Positions 17,657 through 26,185 are shown, numbered from the stretch's first letter. The stretch is DNA of 40,412 nucleotides from a virus (IMGVR_UViG_3300035670_000532:1-40412); one strand, 5' to 3'. Notes: generated by a model not told the origin, from the letters alone. Numbers and translations are program-made.

Positions 17657-18403
17657 TCATAACCCCTCGTATTCCATTATTCTTTTTCCGATCCAAAATA
17701 GTGTTTGCGGTATTTGGCCGTTACCGAGGATCTGCAATCTGTCCAATGCGTAGGCATCCCCATCATCATCTCCACAAACGATATCTTGATACTCTTTCCA
17801 TCGCTCATTAATTTGATAAGCTCCGGCAGGGATAGACTGAAATTGTTTCCAGAGTTTTGGTTTCGGGATACGACTTTCCTCAAAGACTTTACCGTGAAAC
17901 GCAACCGCTTCCCGTCGCTCGCTCTTGGGGTAGGCCAATATCCAGACTCTCTCACGGCGATGGAAGGCTCCGAACCATGAAGCCGGAATAACTTGCCATT
18001 CCGCATCAAACCCGATGGATGCCAAGTCTCCGATAACTTTTCCAAGCCCTCGCCCAAGAAGTGCTGATACGTTCTCCACGATTGCGTAGCGTGGTCGTAA
18101 TGAGCGTATGATTCTGAACTGGTCTCCCCATAATCCCGACCTCGCCCCTGCAATTCCTTCTGGATCGTTGTTGGCGATTGATATGTCTGTGCAAGGGAAT
18201 CCACCGGAAATAACATCAGCTCTTGGCAACTCGTCTGTGTTGACTTCTCTGATATCTTTCCATTTCGGGACATCGGGCCACCTCAGTTTTAATATTTTTT
18301 GACAGTAATCATCAATCTCGACTTGTCCGACAATTTCCATTCCCGCAAGAGTAAGACCGTAATCTCCAAGCCCCCCCCCAGAAAACAACGACAACACTCT
18401 CAT
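17657..18403 (-). CDS. DNA cytosine-C5 methyltransferase, 248 aa
   Basis: The protein transfers a methyl group from SAM to cytosine in DNA. All main motifs are present in order: motif I SLFSGGG (residues 5-11), motif IV GGFPC with catalytic C71, motif VI ENV (110-112), motif VIII RRERV (149-153) and the C-terminal LGNGQIP (226-232). The target-recognition region between about 160 and 215 is short. Phages use such enzymes to protect their DNA from host restriction; no partner restriction enzyme is seen. About 600 nt of this gene can also be read as a second, +1-shifted frame. Confidence 0.92.
   Translation of the reverse strand: MRVLSLFSGGGLGDYGLTLAGMEIVGQVEIDDYCQKILKLRWPDVPKWKDIREVNTDELPRADVISGGFPCTDISIANNDPEGIAGARSGLWGDQFRIIRSLRPRYAIVENVSALLGRGLGKVIGDLASIGFDAEWQVIPASWFGAFHRRERVWILAYPKSERREAVAFHGKVFEESRIPKPKLWKQFQSIPAGAYQINERWKEYQDIVCGDDDGDAYALDRLQILGNGQIPQTLFWIGKRIMEYEGL
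17677..18273 (-). CDS. Alternate-frame ORF inside the methyltransferase gene (doubtful overlapping gene), 198 aa
   Basis: This open frame lies wholly inside the C5-methyltransferase gene, shifted by +1. Its translation contains QSWRTYQHFL, SETWHPSGLMRNGK, ESGYWPTPRASDG and MMMGMPTHWTDC. From memory, motifs of this type (SWRTSQ, FSxTWPRSGMMRNG, WPTP, LMGFPxGWTDL) occur in many phage and plasmid database proteins, often annotated as methyltransferase-related. Here they are exactly the other reading of ENV, RRERVWI and LGNGQIP. It may be a true overlapping gene, or a frame whose family exists in databases only through gene prediction. No ribosome binding site was seen at the first ATG. Confidence 0.25.
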   Translation of the reverse strand: MSRNGKISEKSTQTSCQELMLFPVDSLAQTYQSPTTIQKELQGRGRDYGETSSESYAHYDHATQSWRTYQHFLGEGLEKLSETWHPSGLMRNGKLFRLHGSEPSIAVRESGYWPTPRASDGKRLRFTVKSLRKVVSRNQNSGNNFSLSLPELIKLMSDGKSIKISFVEMMMGMPTHWTDCRSSVTAKYRKHYFGSEKE

Positions 18404-18418
18404 AACGAACTCCTAAGA

Positions 18419-19777
18419 TTAAAGCAGGATCGGAAGCTTCCCGGCCTTGTGTTGCTTGATAAACTCTTTAGCTTCCTTCTCTTGGCCAGGGACGATGTTT
18501 TCTTCGGCAAGCTTTAGAAACTGATCTGCTTCTTGATTGTTCTTCAAAAGCCTGAGGCACGTTGCGATATTCATCAAAATCTTAAATTCCTTCGGAGAAA
18601 TCATCTTCGCCATCACCCAGAGGATTAGCGCTTCCTTGTAGCTTTCGGTGTCCCACCGCTTCATCGCCCGGCAGTGCCATGCCCACCATGCGTGGGGATC
18701 TTCCATGACTGCCATTTCAGTTATGAAATACTCGTCCTTGTAAAGATTGATCGTGTAATACGTCCTTGTCGCGTAGAACGTCAGGAATATAGCTACGATC
18801 ATCGGGAATGGAGCGATCAAATGCGCGAGCGCGAACATCAGGAACACATTCGGGAGCGCCGCGAATCGTTCCGCGATCTCCTGATTTGCTCTCTTAAAAT
18901 TGCAGAATGGCGCAATCGTGATGCACCACGCGAGGAGCGCCCAAGACAGAGTGTTCCACGGAACATAGATCCAGCAGAGGGTCATTCCCGCGAGCGCCAT
19001 AACACCGATCCAGAAGTACCGACAGAGAGAATATGCCTTGTGCTTCATGGACCCGGAACAACTTTGCAAAAAATTATGATAAAAAGTAATACGGAACGGG
19101 ATCAGACAGAGCGTCGTATAAAACCCGAAGGTTTTGATCGCCAGCACGAATTTCTTCGGATGAAACGATAGCTTATCTTCCGTGAAACTCTCAGACCCGG
19201 CTTTATTCTTAACCGCCGTAATGAACTTATGAGCGTGTATCGCCCAAATAACGACCATCACCCCTAAGAGCCACCACTTCGTTGAACCGATGAGGCAAAG
19301 CGGCGCAAGAAACCCTACCGTGAACCAGCTCGCAAAGAATAATGCGACCGGGGCGAGCCAAACGCTGTAGATCGCCGTCAGGATCCCCAAGATCGGGAGA
19401 GCGTAACCTCTACCCCCGGGCCATATCGTTCCCTGATTATTCACAGGGTTTACCGCGTACAGGAGTGCCGCGACAAACGATACGGAGCCAGACCCGAGGG
19501 CGAGGTAAATCATCACACAGATCGCCGTGTGGATTAGGAGCGCGATCAAATGCTCCACTTCTTCAGTAGGCGCCTTATGAATCTTCCCACGACGGATCAC
19601 ATACGAATTATTCTTCAGCTTGATCTGTCCTGTGAACCGGAGCCAGTACTTGTGCCAGCGGTTCTTAAATGCCGGCGGGTTCATGAACACCGCGTAGTCG
19701 TCAGAGACAAACTTAAACCGGAGTGTTTTGAAGTAGAGAAGAAAATTGACGATGATGATCCAGCAGATTTTATCCAT
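18419..19777 (-). CDS. TMTC-like multi-pass membrane glycosyltransferase (GT-C type) with TPR-like tail, 452 aa
   Basis: The N-terminus has one membrane helix followed by FKFVSDDYAVF. An acidic pair (DD) in this place is the catalytic motif of GT-C enzymes. Six or more further hydrophobic segments follow through about residue 340. The segment VNPVNNQGTIWPGGRGYAL is in the place of the conserved loop of TMTC/DUF1736 proteins. The C-terminal 110 residues form helical repeats like TPRs. GT-C enzymes use lipid-linked sugars at the outer face of the membrane. It is the last gene of the glycan cassette and overlaps the radical SAM gene by 8 nt. Confidence 0.65.
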   Translation of the reverse strand: MDKICWIIIVNFLLYFKTLRFKFVSDDYAVFMNPPAFKNRWHKYWLRFTGQIKLKNNSYVIRRGKIHKAPTEEVEHLIALLIHTAICVMIYLALGSGSVSFVAALLYAVNPVNNQGTIWPGGRGYALPILGILTAIYSVWLAPVALFFASWFTVGFLAPLCLIGSTKWWLLGVMVVIWAIHAHKFITAVKNKAGSESFTEDKLSFHPKKFVLAIKTFGFYTTLCLIPFRITFYHNFLQSCSGSMKHKAYSLCRYFWIGVMALAGMTLCWIYVPWNTLSWALLAWCITIAPFCNFKRANQEIAERFAALPNVFLMFALAHLIAPFPMIVAIFLTFYATRTYYTINLYKDEYFITEMAVMEDPHAWWAWHCRAMKRWDTESYKEALILWVMAKMISPKEFKILMNIATCLRLLKNNQEADQFLKLAEENIVPGQEKEAKEFIKQHKAGKLPILL

Positions 19778-20738
19778 TAAATAACCCCGCTTTTATTTGT
19801 CTGAAGAAATATCCAAGATCTTCTTTGCTTTTAATATTTGCGATTTTGTTAATCCAGAACCGGGGCGAGATGGCCGCTTGATAGATTCGTCCAACATACT
19901 TGCGATGATCTTCGTTTCCAGTTCGGTCGCTATCCGTGTAAAAAGATGCTTGCGCTGTTTTGAGGATGCCAAGTTTGAGAAGATCATGAACGCTCCTAAG
20001 AGTTCTCTGCGCATCTTCTTCCGTTTCCCATGGGTATCCGAACATGAACGCCCCGTGACAATCCAGCCCAGCTTGTGCCGCCCGTTCGACCCATCGAATA
20101 TCTTCAACCTTCACCCCCTTGTTTATTTTGTCTAAAGTTTTTTGGTTCGCAGATTCGATCCCAAATAAGATCATCCTAAAACCAATGTCCCGCATCGCCC
20201 GGTAAGGAGCGTCTACCATTCGCATATTGCATCCGAGACGAAACCTAAAACTATTGCCGTTCATTGCAAATATAAATTCATCGAGCCATTCATCCACCGG
20301 GAATGTCCCGGAGTCATCGAATACCTCTTTAAAGCCAAGACGATCTATCTCTTTTAACTCCCGCATCACATCCCATACCGGACGTACCTGCCAGTTGTTA
20401 TTTTTTTCAACACAGAACGAGCATTTTCCCCACCAGCAGCCGTTCGCGACCTGAATGTAAGTCGCGGGCTTATATTTAAAATTGCCGTTATTCTGATATT
20501 TCCTGTCAAACGCTCTTGTCCAAATCCTGTCCGGGGCCGGAAGGTTCACAAAGTTGATGTTCTCCGGTCTTATAATAACCTTGTCAACGGCATCAAGAGG
20601 AACTTGATCCCAATAGACCGTATGCCCCAGGTTCCGGTAATGCTGGGCCTGCATCGCGAGAAGCACAGGATAGATCCATCGCTTTTTCTCGCGCTGTCTT
20701 TGCTGGGCGTATTGATCAGGCCTGTATAAGATCTTCAA
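19770..20738 (-). CDS. Radical SAM enzyme, 322 aa
   Basis: A Cys cluster at residues 101, 106 and 109 (GCWWGKCSFC) would hold the 4Fe-4S cluster. Its spacing is CX4CX2C, one residue longer than the common CX3CX2C; this form also occurs in some cobalamin-type radical SAM groups. FGIESANQKTLDKINKG and HGAFMFGYPWETEED are typical of the barrel and SAM-binding parts. The first 90 residues could be a reduced cobalamin-binding-type region but I cannot prove it. The start is a TTG, overlapping the epimerase gene. The position inside the sugar cassette suggests sugar or lipid modification, but the substrate is unknown. Confidence 0.75.
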   Translation of the reverse strand: MKILYRPDQYAQQRQREKKRWIYPVLLAMQAQHYRNLGHTVYWDQVPLDAVDKVIIRPENINFVNLPAPDRIWTRAFDRKYQNNGNFKYKPATYIQVANGCWWGKCSFCVEKNNNWQVRPVWDVMRELKEIDRLGFKEVFDDSGTFPVDEWLDEFIFAMNGNSFRFRLGCNMRMVDAPYRAMRDIGFRMILFGIESANQKTLDKINKGVKVEDIRWVERAAQAGLDCHGAFMFGYPWETEEDAQRTLRSVHDLLKLGILKTAQASFYTDSDRTGNEDHRKYVGRIYQAAISPRFWINKIANIKSKEDLGYFFRQIKAGLFNG

Positions 20739-21693
20739 GGATGTCGTCCTGTTTCATTTCGTATCTCCATCCTGGATAATGATTCTGAAACTTGCTCACG
20801 TCAGAGATATACCAGATGTGATCCCCGACTCTTGCTTCGTCGATGTAGTCGTATGGAACATTAAAAATCTTCAGCGCTTCTAAGACTGATAAGTTGCAGT
20901 TTTCTCCACCACCCATGTTATAAGCTTCTCCGGGCCTTGGATTTTGGAAGAAATGATCAAAGGCATTGACGAGATCGCGGGCGTGAATGTTATCCCTCAC
21001 CTGCTTCCCCTTGTACCCGTAGATCTTGTAAACCTTCCCGGCTTTCTTGCACTTCACGACGTACGACAGAAACCCATGAAGCTCCACACCGGCGTGCCGG
21101 CCTCCAGTAATGCACCCGCACCGGAAGATCCCGGTTTTCAAGCCAAAGTTCTTCCCATACTCCTGGCACATCAAATCAGCGGCGGTCTTCGACACGCCAA
21201 ACACAGAATGAACGCAGTGGTCAAGCGACATCGATTCGTCAATCCCAGCGATATCTGCGTGATATCGATTTTTTCCTTCGTGGAGCGTGAGCTTGTTCGG
21301 GTTGTCACCGTACACCTTATTCGTGGATGCAAAGATAAATACCGCATGGGGGCATTGTTGCCTTACTCCTTCCAAGAGCAGTAAGGTCCCGACCGCGTTC
21401 ACTCCAAAATCAAGAAGTGGGTTCTTTGCTGACCAATCATGACTTGGTTGTGCCGCGCAGTGGATGATTAAATCAAAGCTTGGGGACAGGATTTTGTGTG
21501 CTTCTGCGATGTCTAGGTCGTGATGGATGTAATTCTCGTGTTCAATCCTGTTCTTCTTCACCGAGCCTTCAGGACCAAAGAACTTCGCCCGCATATCGTT
21601 ATCGATCCCGATCACCTTATGCCCACGATCGAGATAAAACCGACAAGCTTCCGCTCCGACAAGCCCTAATGATCCTGTGACTAATACCTTCAC
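20716..21693 (-). CDS. CDP-tyvelose/paratose epimerase-like NAD-dependent sugar dehydratase/epimerase, 325 aa
   Basis: The N-terminal GxxGxxG (GSLGLVG, residues 7-13) binds NAD. Conserved parts (AAQPSHDW, NKVYGDNPN, IDESMSLDHC, GYKGKQVRDNIH) match the CDP-paratose 2-epimerase-like extended SDR group. The usual catalytic YxxxK is FxxxK here (F165 and K169); from memory many relatives in this subgroup also have Phe, so activity may differ from the textbook enzyme. It probably acts on a nucleotide sugar feeding the neighbouring glycosyltransferases. The GTG start overlaps the preceding stop (GTGA) and follows GGAGG. Confidence 0.85.
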   Translation of the reverse strand: MKVLVTGSLGLVGAEACRFYLDRGHKVIGIDNDMRAKFFGPEGSVKKNRIEHENYIHHDLDIAEAHKILSPSFDLIIHCAAQPSHDWSAKNPLLDFGVNAVGTLLLLEGVRQQCPHAVFIFASTNKVYGDNPNKLTLHEGKNRYHADIAGIDESMSLDHCVHSVFGVSKTAADLMCQEYGKNFGLKTGIFRCGCITGGRHAGVELHGFLSYVVKCKKAGKVYKIYGYKGKQVRDNIHARDLVNAFDHFFQNPRPGEAYNMGGGENCNLSVLEALKIFNVPYDYIDEARVGDHIWYISDVSKFQNHYPGWRYEMKQDDILEDLIQA

Positions 21694-22391
21694 GATGGCC
21701 TCCTTATGAAAAGTCCCTTAAAAAAGTTGATAATGTAAGTGAACACGGACGTGACCCATGCCAGCACCGCGAGCTTGATGAAGTTTCCACGGTGCTTGCC
21801 GTACGTCGCCACCTGCTTCCAGAGAGGCTTAAAAGCTCCCCTTCGGTTGTGATACACAAGAATGGACGGATGATAAAAAATCCCGCCTTTGATCTTCCGG
21901 CAGAAAAGACTGTCTTCTCCAGTGAGATAATTTTCAAAGTCTGTGGCAACATCCTTTTTGACGATCAGATTAAACGTAGGATATTCTGCGACCACCCTCG
22001 GAGCTTTCGGAGTGACCCGGTACGAGTAGGGAAGGAAATTAAAAACGGCATCCGCTATGATCTCATGCGTAGGAGCATCAGCCGGCAGGACGCCTGGGCC
22101 ACAAACGGCATCTGAAATCCGTAAGTACTTTAACGCCTCTTTCAGCCAGTGGAAGGATGGATAAGCATCCGAGTCGATGAACGCAAAGACATCCCCATGC
22201 GCGTGCTTCATCGCCCAGTTCCGTTTTGCAGACGGATACCCCGGGCAGATGTTATCCGGGACGACAATGATCTCTTTGTTCTCTAAAAGAGTTTCGCAGT
22301 ATCCGACACATCTTGCAACGTCATCATCGAGCTTTCGGCACGGGATGATAATGCTAACCAGAGGATCAGACTTTCCGTGAATGTTCTCCAT
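21690..22391 (-). CDS. GT2 family glycosyltransferase, 233 aa
   Basis: The order LVSIIIPCRKLDDD, PSAKRNWAMKHA, GDVFAFIDSDAYP (DxD motif) and TGEDSLFCRKI is that of GT-A fold family 2 transferases. They move a sugar from a nucleotide donor to a growing glycan at the inner face of the membrane. The C-terminus has a hydrophobic stretch (LAVLAWVTSVFTYIINFF) that could anchor it. The start is the ATG at 22391, after GGGGAG. The upstream GT2 gene overlaps it by 109 nt, unusually long. Confidence 0.85.
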   Translation of the reverse strand: MENIHGKSDPLVSIIIPCRKLDDDVARCVGYCETLLENKEIIVVPDNICPGYPSAKRNWAMKHAHGDVFAFIDSDAYPSFHWLKEALKYLRISDAVCGPGVLPADAPTHEIIADAVFNFLPYSYRVTPKAPRVVAEYPTFNLIVKKDVATDFENYLTGEDSLFCRKIKGGIFYHPSILVYHNRRGAFKPLWKQVATYGKHRGNFIKLAVLAWVTSVFTYIINFFKGLFIRRPS

Positions 22392-22912
22392 AACGCTCCC
22401 CAAGACATTTGTTTCGTTATCTCCGCTTCGATTGGAACCTCGATCATCCTAACTCCGCGGCGCTTCGCTCGTGCTAAGATCTCAACATCAAAAATGAAAC
22501 CGTTCATCCTCCAACAGCAGATCGCACTCCTTTTGAACAGTTTAATCCCGGTCTGCGTGTCCACATTAAGCCCGAACAGAAATCGAATAAACATCCTCGA
22601 TAGATGCGTGATCATTTTCCTCAACAGCGGAGCTTTCCATATCCTTTTCGATCCAACTACGATGTCGAAATCTTCGAGGAACGGCAACATCCGTGAAAGC
22701 ATTCTCGCCGGGATATCCCCATCTCCATCGATGAACGCGACCACGTCCCCTTTCGCCTGTAGAAGCGCCTGTCTTATTGCCCATCCCTTCCCCCTCATGT
22801 CCCTGTCGTTGCAAATGACGATCTCGTATGGAATGTAAAGCTTCTCAAGTTGCTCGATGAACGAGTTGATGTTCCTGTCATTATGCGACGGCAGAAGGAT
22901 AGACAGTTTCAC
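22283..22912 (-). CDS. GT2 family glycosyltransferase, DPM1-like, 209 aa
   Basis: The start MKLSILLPSHNDR, the KGWAIRQALLQAKGDVVAFI segment and the acidic DGDGDIP are those of the dolichyl/undecaprenyl-phosphate sugar transferase branch of GT2. LFGLNVDTQTGIKLFKR and GFIFDVEILARAKR are also typical of that branch. Such enzymes make the lipid-phosphate sugar used by GT-C transferases, so this may supply the TMTC-like protein at 18419-19777. That link is an inference. The start is a GTG after AAGGGG. The C-terminal 36 residues overlap the next gene. Confidence 0.85.
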   Translation of the reverse strand: MKLSILLPSHNDRNINSFIEQLEKLYIPYEIVICNDRDMRGKGWAIRQALLQAKGDVVAFIDGDGDIPARMLSRMLPFLEDFDIVVGSKRIWKAPLLRKMITHLSRMFIRFLFGLNVDTQTGIKLFKRSAICCWRMNGFIFDVEILARAKRRGVRMIEVPIEAEITKQMSWGALWRTFTESLILWLALSSRAESSMMTLQDVSDTAKLF

Positions 22913-23687
22913 AGAACCCCTTGATCAGTTGTCTTTGCTTGTTCTGGATCTCAATAAGATTCAATCCCGATGCTAAGGCGTAAGCTTGAAGAAAATCATT
23001 CCCGGTGAACGGAAACTCATTCTCGGTCAGAATCGCAAGGTCCACCCAGTTATCGATCACCCGTCCGGTGGATCCATACACGATCTTTCGGACCCTCACG
23101 GTGTCCCCAGAGGCCGGCAGCTCTTTCCAGATCACGTCCTCGAACATGAACGGCATCAGCTTCGCCCGGAGAGTATTCAGGGCCAACTCAACCTTTTCCA
23201 CGAACGAAAGTTGAATGCCGCAGTCTTTTACCGTCCTGTTGCTAAAACAACTTCTAGTGATCTTCTTGTACGGTTTCGCCCATCCGTCATAGATTAACGT
23301 GTATTCCTCAGAGATCAGTTTTCCTCCCTCCGTGAGCATTTTGTAGGTCTGGTAAGTCTTCCCGGAGTTTGGAAATCCGACGATCAAGGTATCGTCTACG
23401 CATGACGCATGAAGGAACAACTGTCCCACCAAAGCCATCTTCATCACGTCAATTTCTCGGAGCAGGATGTCGAGATTGATCCAACCCTTCAAAATGAACG
23501 GAAGTTTCAGGAACATCGGCGTCACTTGGCACTTGGAAAGCCCGTTCGAGATCAAGATCTGCACCGGGAACGGATACGGTGCTTCAAAATAAAGAGCGTC
23601 CTGATCCTCGAAGTAAACGTACTGCCCGTACTTCTTCCCAATCCCGAGCCTATTGATATTGATTTTTGGTACGACCTGATAGTCCAT
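22881..23687 (-). CDS. HprK-like P-loop protein, 268 aa
   Basis: The phosphate-binding loop GFPNSGKT is at residues 104-111, after LHASCVDDTLIV, an arrangement like the C-terminal domain of HPr kinase and its distant relatives. ISEEYTLIYDG follows in the place of the next acidic motif. Genes of this type are found in surface-glycan and peptide-modification clusters with unknown substrates. It may phosphorylate a sugar, lipid or protein, or be only an ATP-dependent accessory. The start follows AAGGGGG and overlaps the preceding GT gene by 38 nt. Confidence 0.65.
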   Translation of the reverse strand: MDYQVVPKININRLGIGKKYGQYVYFEDQDALYFEAPYPFPVQILISNGLSKCQVTPMFLKLPFILKGWINLDILLREIDVMKMALVGQLFLHASCVDDTLIVGFPNSGKTYQTYKMLTEGGKLISEEYTLIYDGWAKPYKKITRSCFSNRTVKDCGIQLSFVEKVELALNTLRAKLMPFMFEDVIWKELPASGDTVRVRKIVYGSTGRVIDNWVDLAILTENEFPFTGNDFLQAYALASGLNLIEIQNKQRQLIKGFCETVYPSAVA

Positions 23688-24450
23688 CGAACACCCCCTT
23701 CAAAAAGTGCGGGATCAGTGAGAATTTCTTGCGGTACACTAGCGCGGCGCAGTATGCGAAAACCATCGCCGGACTTGAGAAAAGCGCGAGATAGTCCCGG
23801 TGTTTCTTCGCATACAGAATTTTATTGCGCCCCATAAAATATGCGTTCTTCGGACGCCTGAAATCTGGGAGCCACGAGTACGTCTGAGACTTGTGACAAC
23901 ACTGGGCCTGTGGATTCATCACGATCTTAAATCCCATATCCTTTACGCGCCGGCAGATATCTGCCTCGTCAAGATCAATCGGAAAATTAACCTCGTCAAA
24001 CCCGCCAATCCATCGGTGGAGTTGCCTTCGCATCACGAAAGCGTTCGCCACTTCGTTCACCTCATAGGGGAGTTGCGGAAGGCGCTTAACCTTCGCGTTC
24101 GTGAATTTTCCTTCCATGAACCCTGTCGCGTAGTTCCTTACCGACCCACCGTCCGCGACAACCTCCGGGTTTGAGTCGTAACACGCGACAAGACCCATCA
24201 CCCCGATCGAGATGTCGAAATGCTTCAGGATAGCTTCGACCGCTCCCGGTTTCAGGTAGTTATCGTCATCGATGAAAAGGATGTATTTTCCTTTCGCTTG
24301 CAACGCTCCCTTGTTTCTTTTTGCCGCCAGAGGTAGATCCTCATCACGGATGATGAGCTTTTCCATCGACTTAGGAAGCGAGTCGAGAAGCTTCTGGAGA
24401 AGTTCCTCACGGCCTTTTATCGTCGGAATAACTGCAGTAATCGTCGCCAC
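23650..24450 (-). CDS. GT2 family glycosyltransferase, 266 aa
   Basis: MATITAVIPTIKGREELL opens the GT-A fold, followed by PLAAKRNKGALQAKGKYIL, FIDDDNYL (DDD motif) and WIGGFDEVNFPIDLDEADIC, with ED-type acidic residues in the acceptor site. A hydrophobic segment follows at about 220-240. The start codon is GTG. This is one of four GT2 genes in the cassette, which differ enough in sequence to suggest different sugar linkages rather than recent duplication. Confidence 0.85.
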   Translation of the reverse strand: MATITAVIPTIKGREELLQKLLDSLPKSMEKLIIRDEDLPLAAKRNKGALQAKGKYILFIDDDNYLKPGAVEAILKHFDISIGVMGLVACYDSNPEVVADGGSVRNYATGFMEGKFTNAKVKRLPQLPYEVNEVANAFVMRRQLHRWIGGFDEVNFPIDLDEADICRRVKDMGFKIVMNPQAQCCHKSQTYSWLPDFRRPKNAYFMGRNKILYAKKHRDYLALFSSPAMVFAYCAALVYRKKFSLIPHFLKGVFDGLSGRTKNQYQ

Positions 24451-25214
24451 AATAAATATCCCCCCATGAGTGAAAAATACACGAACATCTTGTAATGAAA
24501 CTTTGAATGTCTCTTATGAAACCGAAGCCAGTTTTTCAAGCGGCTTTTAATTTCAAATCGCTCATTGAAGTGACTTCCCTTCTCGACCAAATGCCAGAGG
24601 TGCGCTTTCCTCCGGTACACAAGCTTGTATCCAAGTTTCTTAACTTTAAAAACAACATCGTCGTCGTACCACTCGCATACCCCATCAAAAGACTCGTCAA
24701 ACCCACCGACCTTGCGGATCAGATCGGTTCGCATCGCCCAATTCGTCGCCTCCAAGTGATCGATATCGAAGAAGTTGAAATGCTTCATGTGTTCCATGAA
24801 ATTTGATCCATAGGAAACAGACCCGCATTTATAAATCTTCGCGGGAGCATATGGATCGTTATCAAAGAGCCATTTCAAAAACCAGTTCGGTTTCTCTGCC
24901 CACCTAAGACTATCCCTGTTTTTCCTTAGATTCATCGGAACGAACGTCGGACCCGTTACCCCAGCCACGAATGAATCAAAGTGAAACGGTCTGATCAATT
25001 CCTTCAGCCAGTTCGGAGGGATCTCAACATCGTCATCGATCCTTACAAAATATTTACCCTGTGCGCGGTTCAAAGCGTCGTTCATCGCAGAAACGATGCC
25101 TTTTTTATTCGCATAAATGATCTCAAAGTTCTTATACGTCTGTGCCTTCAGGTCTTTTTCGACCTTAATAGCTTTCTTCAGACTCAGGATGCAAACCGTG
25201 ACAACAGGGTCCAT
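24417..25214 (-). CDS. GT2 family glycosyltransferase, 265 aa
   Basis: The sequence reads MDPVVTVCILSLKKA, then GIVSAMNDALNRAQGKYFVR with IDDDVEIP (DDD motif), and later ATNWAMRTDLIRKVGGFDE and CEWYDDDVVFKVKKLGY. These are donor- and acceptor-binding parts of family GT2. The C-terminus has a basic and aromatic membrane-surface stretch. It overlaps its neighbours on both sides by about 30 nt, as do most genes of the cassette. Confidence 0.85.
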   Translation of the reverse strand: MDPVVTVCILSLKKAIKVEKDLKAQTYKNFEIIYANKKGIVSAMNDALNRAQGKYFVRIDDDVEIPPNWLKELIRPFHFDSFVAGVTGPTFVPMNLRKNRDSLRWAEKPNWFLKWLFDNDPYAPAKIYKCGSVSYGSNFMEHMKHFNFFDIDHLEATNWAMRTDLIRKVGGFDESFDGVCEWYDDDVVFKVKKLGYKLVYRRKAHLWHLVEKGSHFNERFEIKSRLKNWLRFHKRHSKFHYKMFVYFSLMGGYLLWRRLLQLFRR

Positions 25215-26185
25215 ATTTGGTCACCGATAAGTTGAGCGCTGTGGTGTTCTAAAACGTACTCCCGCATTTTCTTCCCCTCTTCCGATCTTGCCATAAGTTC
25301 ATTGATCCCGTGGACCAGATCGTCAGCCGTAGTAAACTGCCAAGGATAATCTCCGTAGACCTGACGCTTTGTAACCAAACATGGTTTTGCGAGGATCGAA
25401 TACTGGAGGAACGGCGAGGTTACGACGTAATCGTTTCCCGGATTATCGCTTCTTAAAGCCACCCCGACAGAACAGGTGTTTAGAATATGCACGATCCGCT
25501 TGAACGGAACCCATCCGGTAAACCTCACATTGTGGGGTGCGATCTTTTCAAGACGCTCCCGGTCCGGGCCATCCCCGACGATCACGAAAAGGATATGAGG
25601 AAGCTTCCTCGCGGCTTCAAGAAGCACGTCCGCGTTCTTGTTTTTTGTGAGTAAGCCGTGGAACATCACAGTCTTATGATCGTCTTTTCTCTCAATGGGA
25701 AAATCATTCGGGTCAACAGGGTCAAGCGCGACATAACATTTCTTCCCTGACTCTTTTTCGATATGCTCGGCCATCGGTTTTGAGATCGAAATTATTCCAT
25801 CAACCAACTTCCATTCCAAAACCTCAAACCAGTGAATCAGGTGATACCAAAAGCCGGTGACGTAATACATCAGGTGAAAATCCCCCATCCGCTTAATGAC
25901 CTTTGATTTGGGGGAGGCGAGCTTCACAAAGGCAGGGTAAAAAGGGAACGAATCATCGCAATAAATGACACTATACCCACGACCCAATACAAGAAACGGA
26001 GCAAAGAAGATCCAAGCAATACTTTTCGCAATTTTATAAGCATTGTGTAACCTCTCAAATTTCTTAAATGTCAGAACGTCCGCTTCCCCGAAGTAAGGGA
26101 ATGCCGCGTTCGTTTCCTTGATTTGATCCTTTGGAAACCTGTGAAGGATCGCTATTTTCTTCTGAGCTTGTACCAACACTGCCAC
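25184..26185 (-). CDS. GT4 family glycosyltransferase, 333 aa
   Basis: The GT-B fold pattern is visible: a Rossmann-like N-terminal half, then VMFHGLLTKNKNADVLLEAA, FVIVGDGPDRERLEKIAP and VRFTGWVPFKRIVHIL, as in family 4 transferases. The C-terminal E-x7-E-type donor motif is less clear. It probably adds the first or a side sugar to the glycan. The start is uncertain: GTG at 26185, a second GTG at 26179 with AAGGA seven bases upstream, and a TTG at 26176 are all possible. Confidence 0.85.
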   Translation of the reverse strand: MAVLVQAQKKIAILHRFPKDQIKETNAAFPYFGEADVLTFKKFERLHNAYKIAKSIAWIFFAPFLVLGRGYSVIYCDDSFPFYPAFVKLASPKSKVIKRMGDFHLMYYVTGFWYHLIHWFEVLEWKLVDGIISISKPMAEHIEKESGKKCYVALDPVDPNDFPIERKDDHKTVMFHGLLTKNKNADVLLEAARKLPHILFVIVGDGPDRERLEKIAPHNVRFTGWVPFKRIVHILNTCSVGVALRSDNPGNDYVVTSPFLQYSILAKPCLVTKRQVYGDYPWQFTTADDLVHGINELMARSEEGKKMREYVLEHHSAQLIGDQIWTLLSRFAS

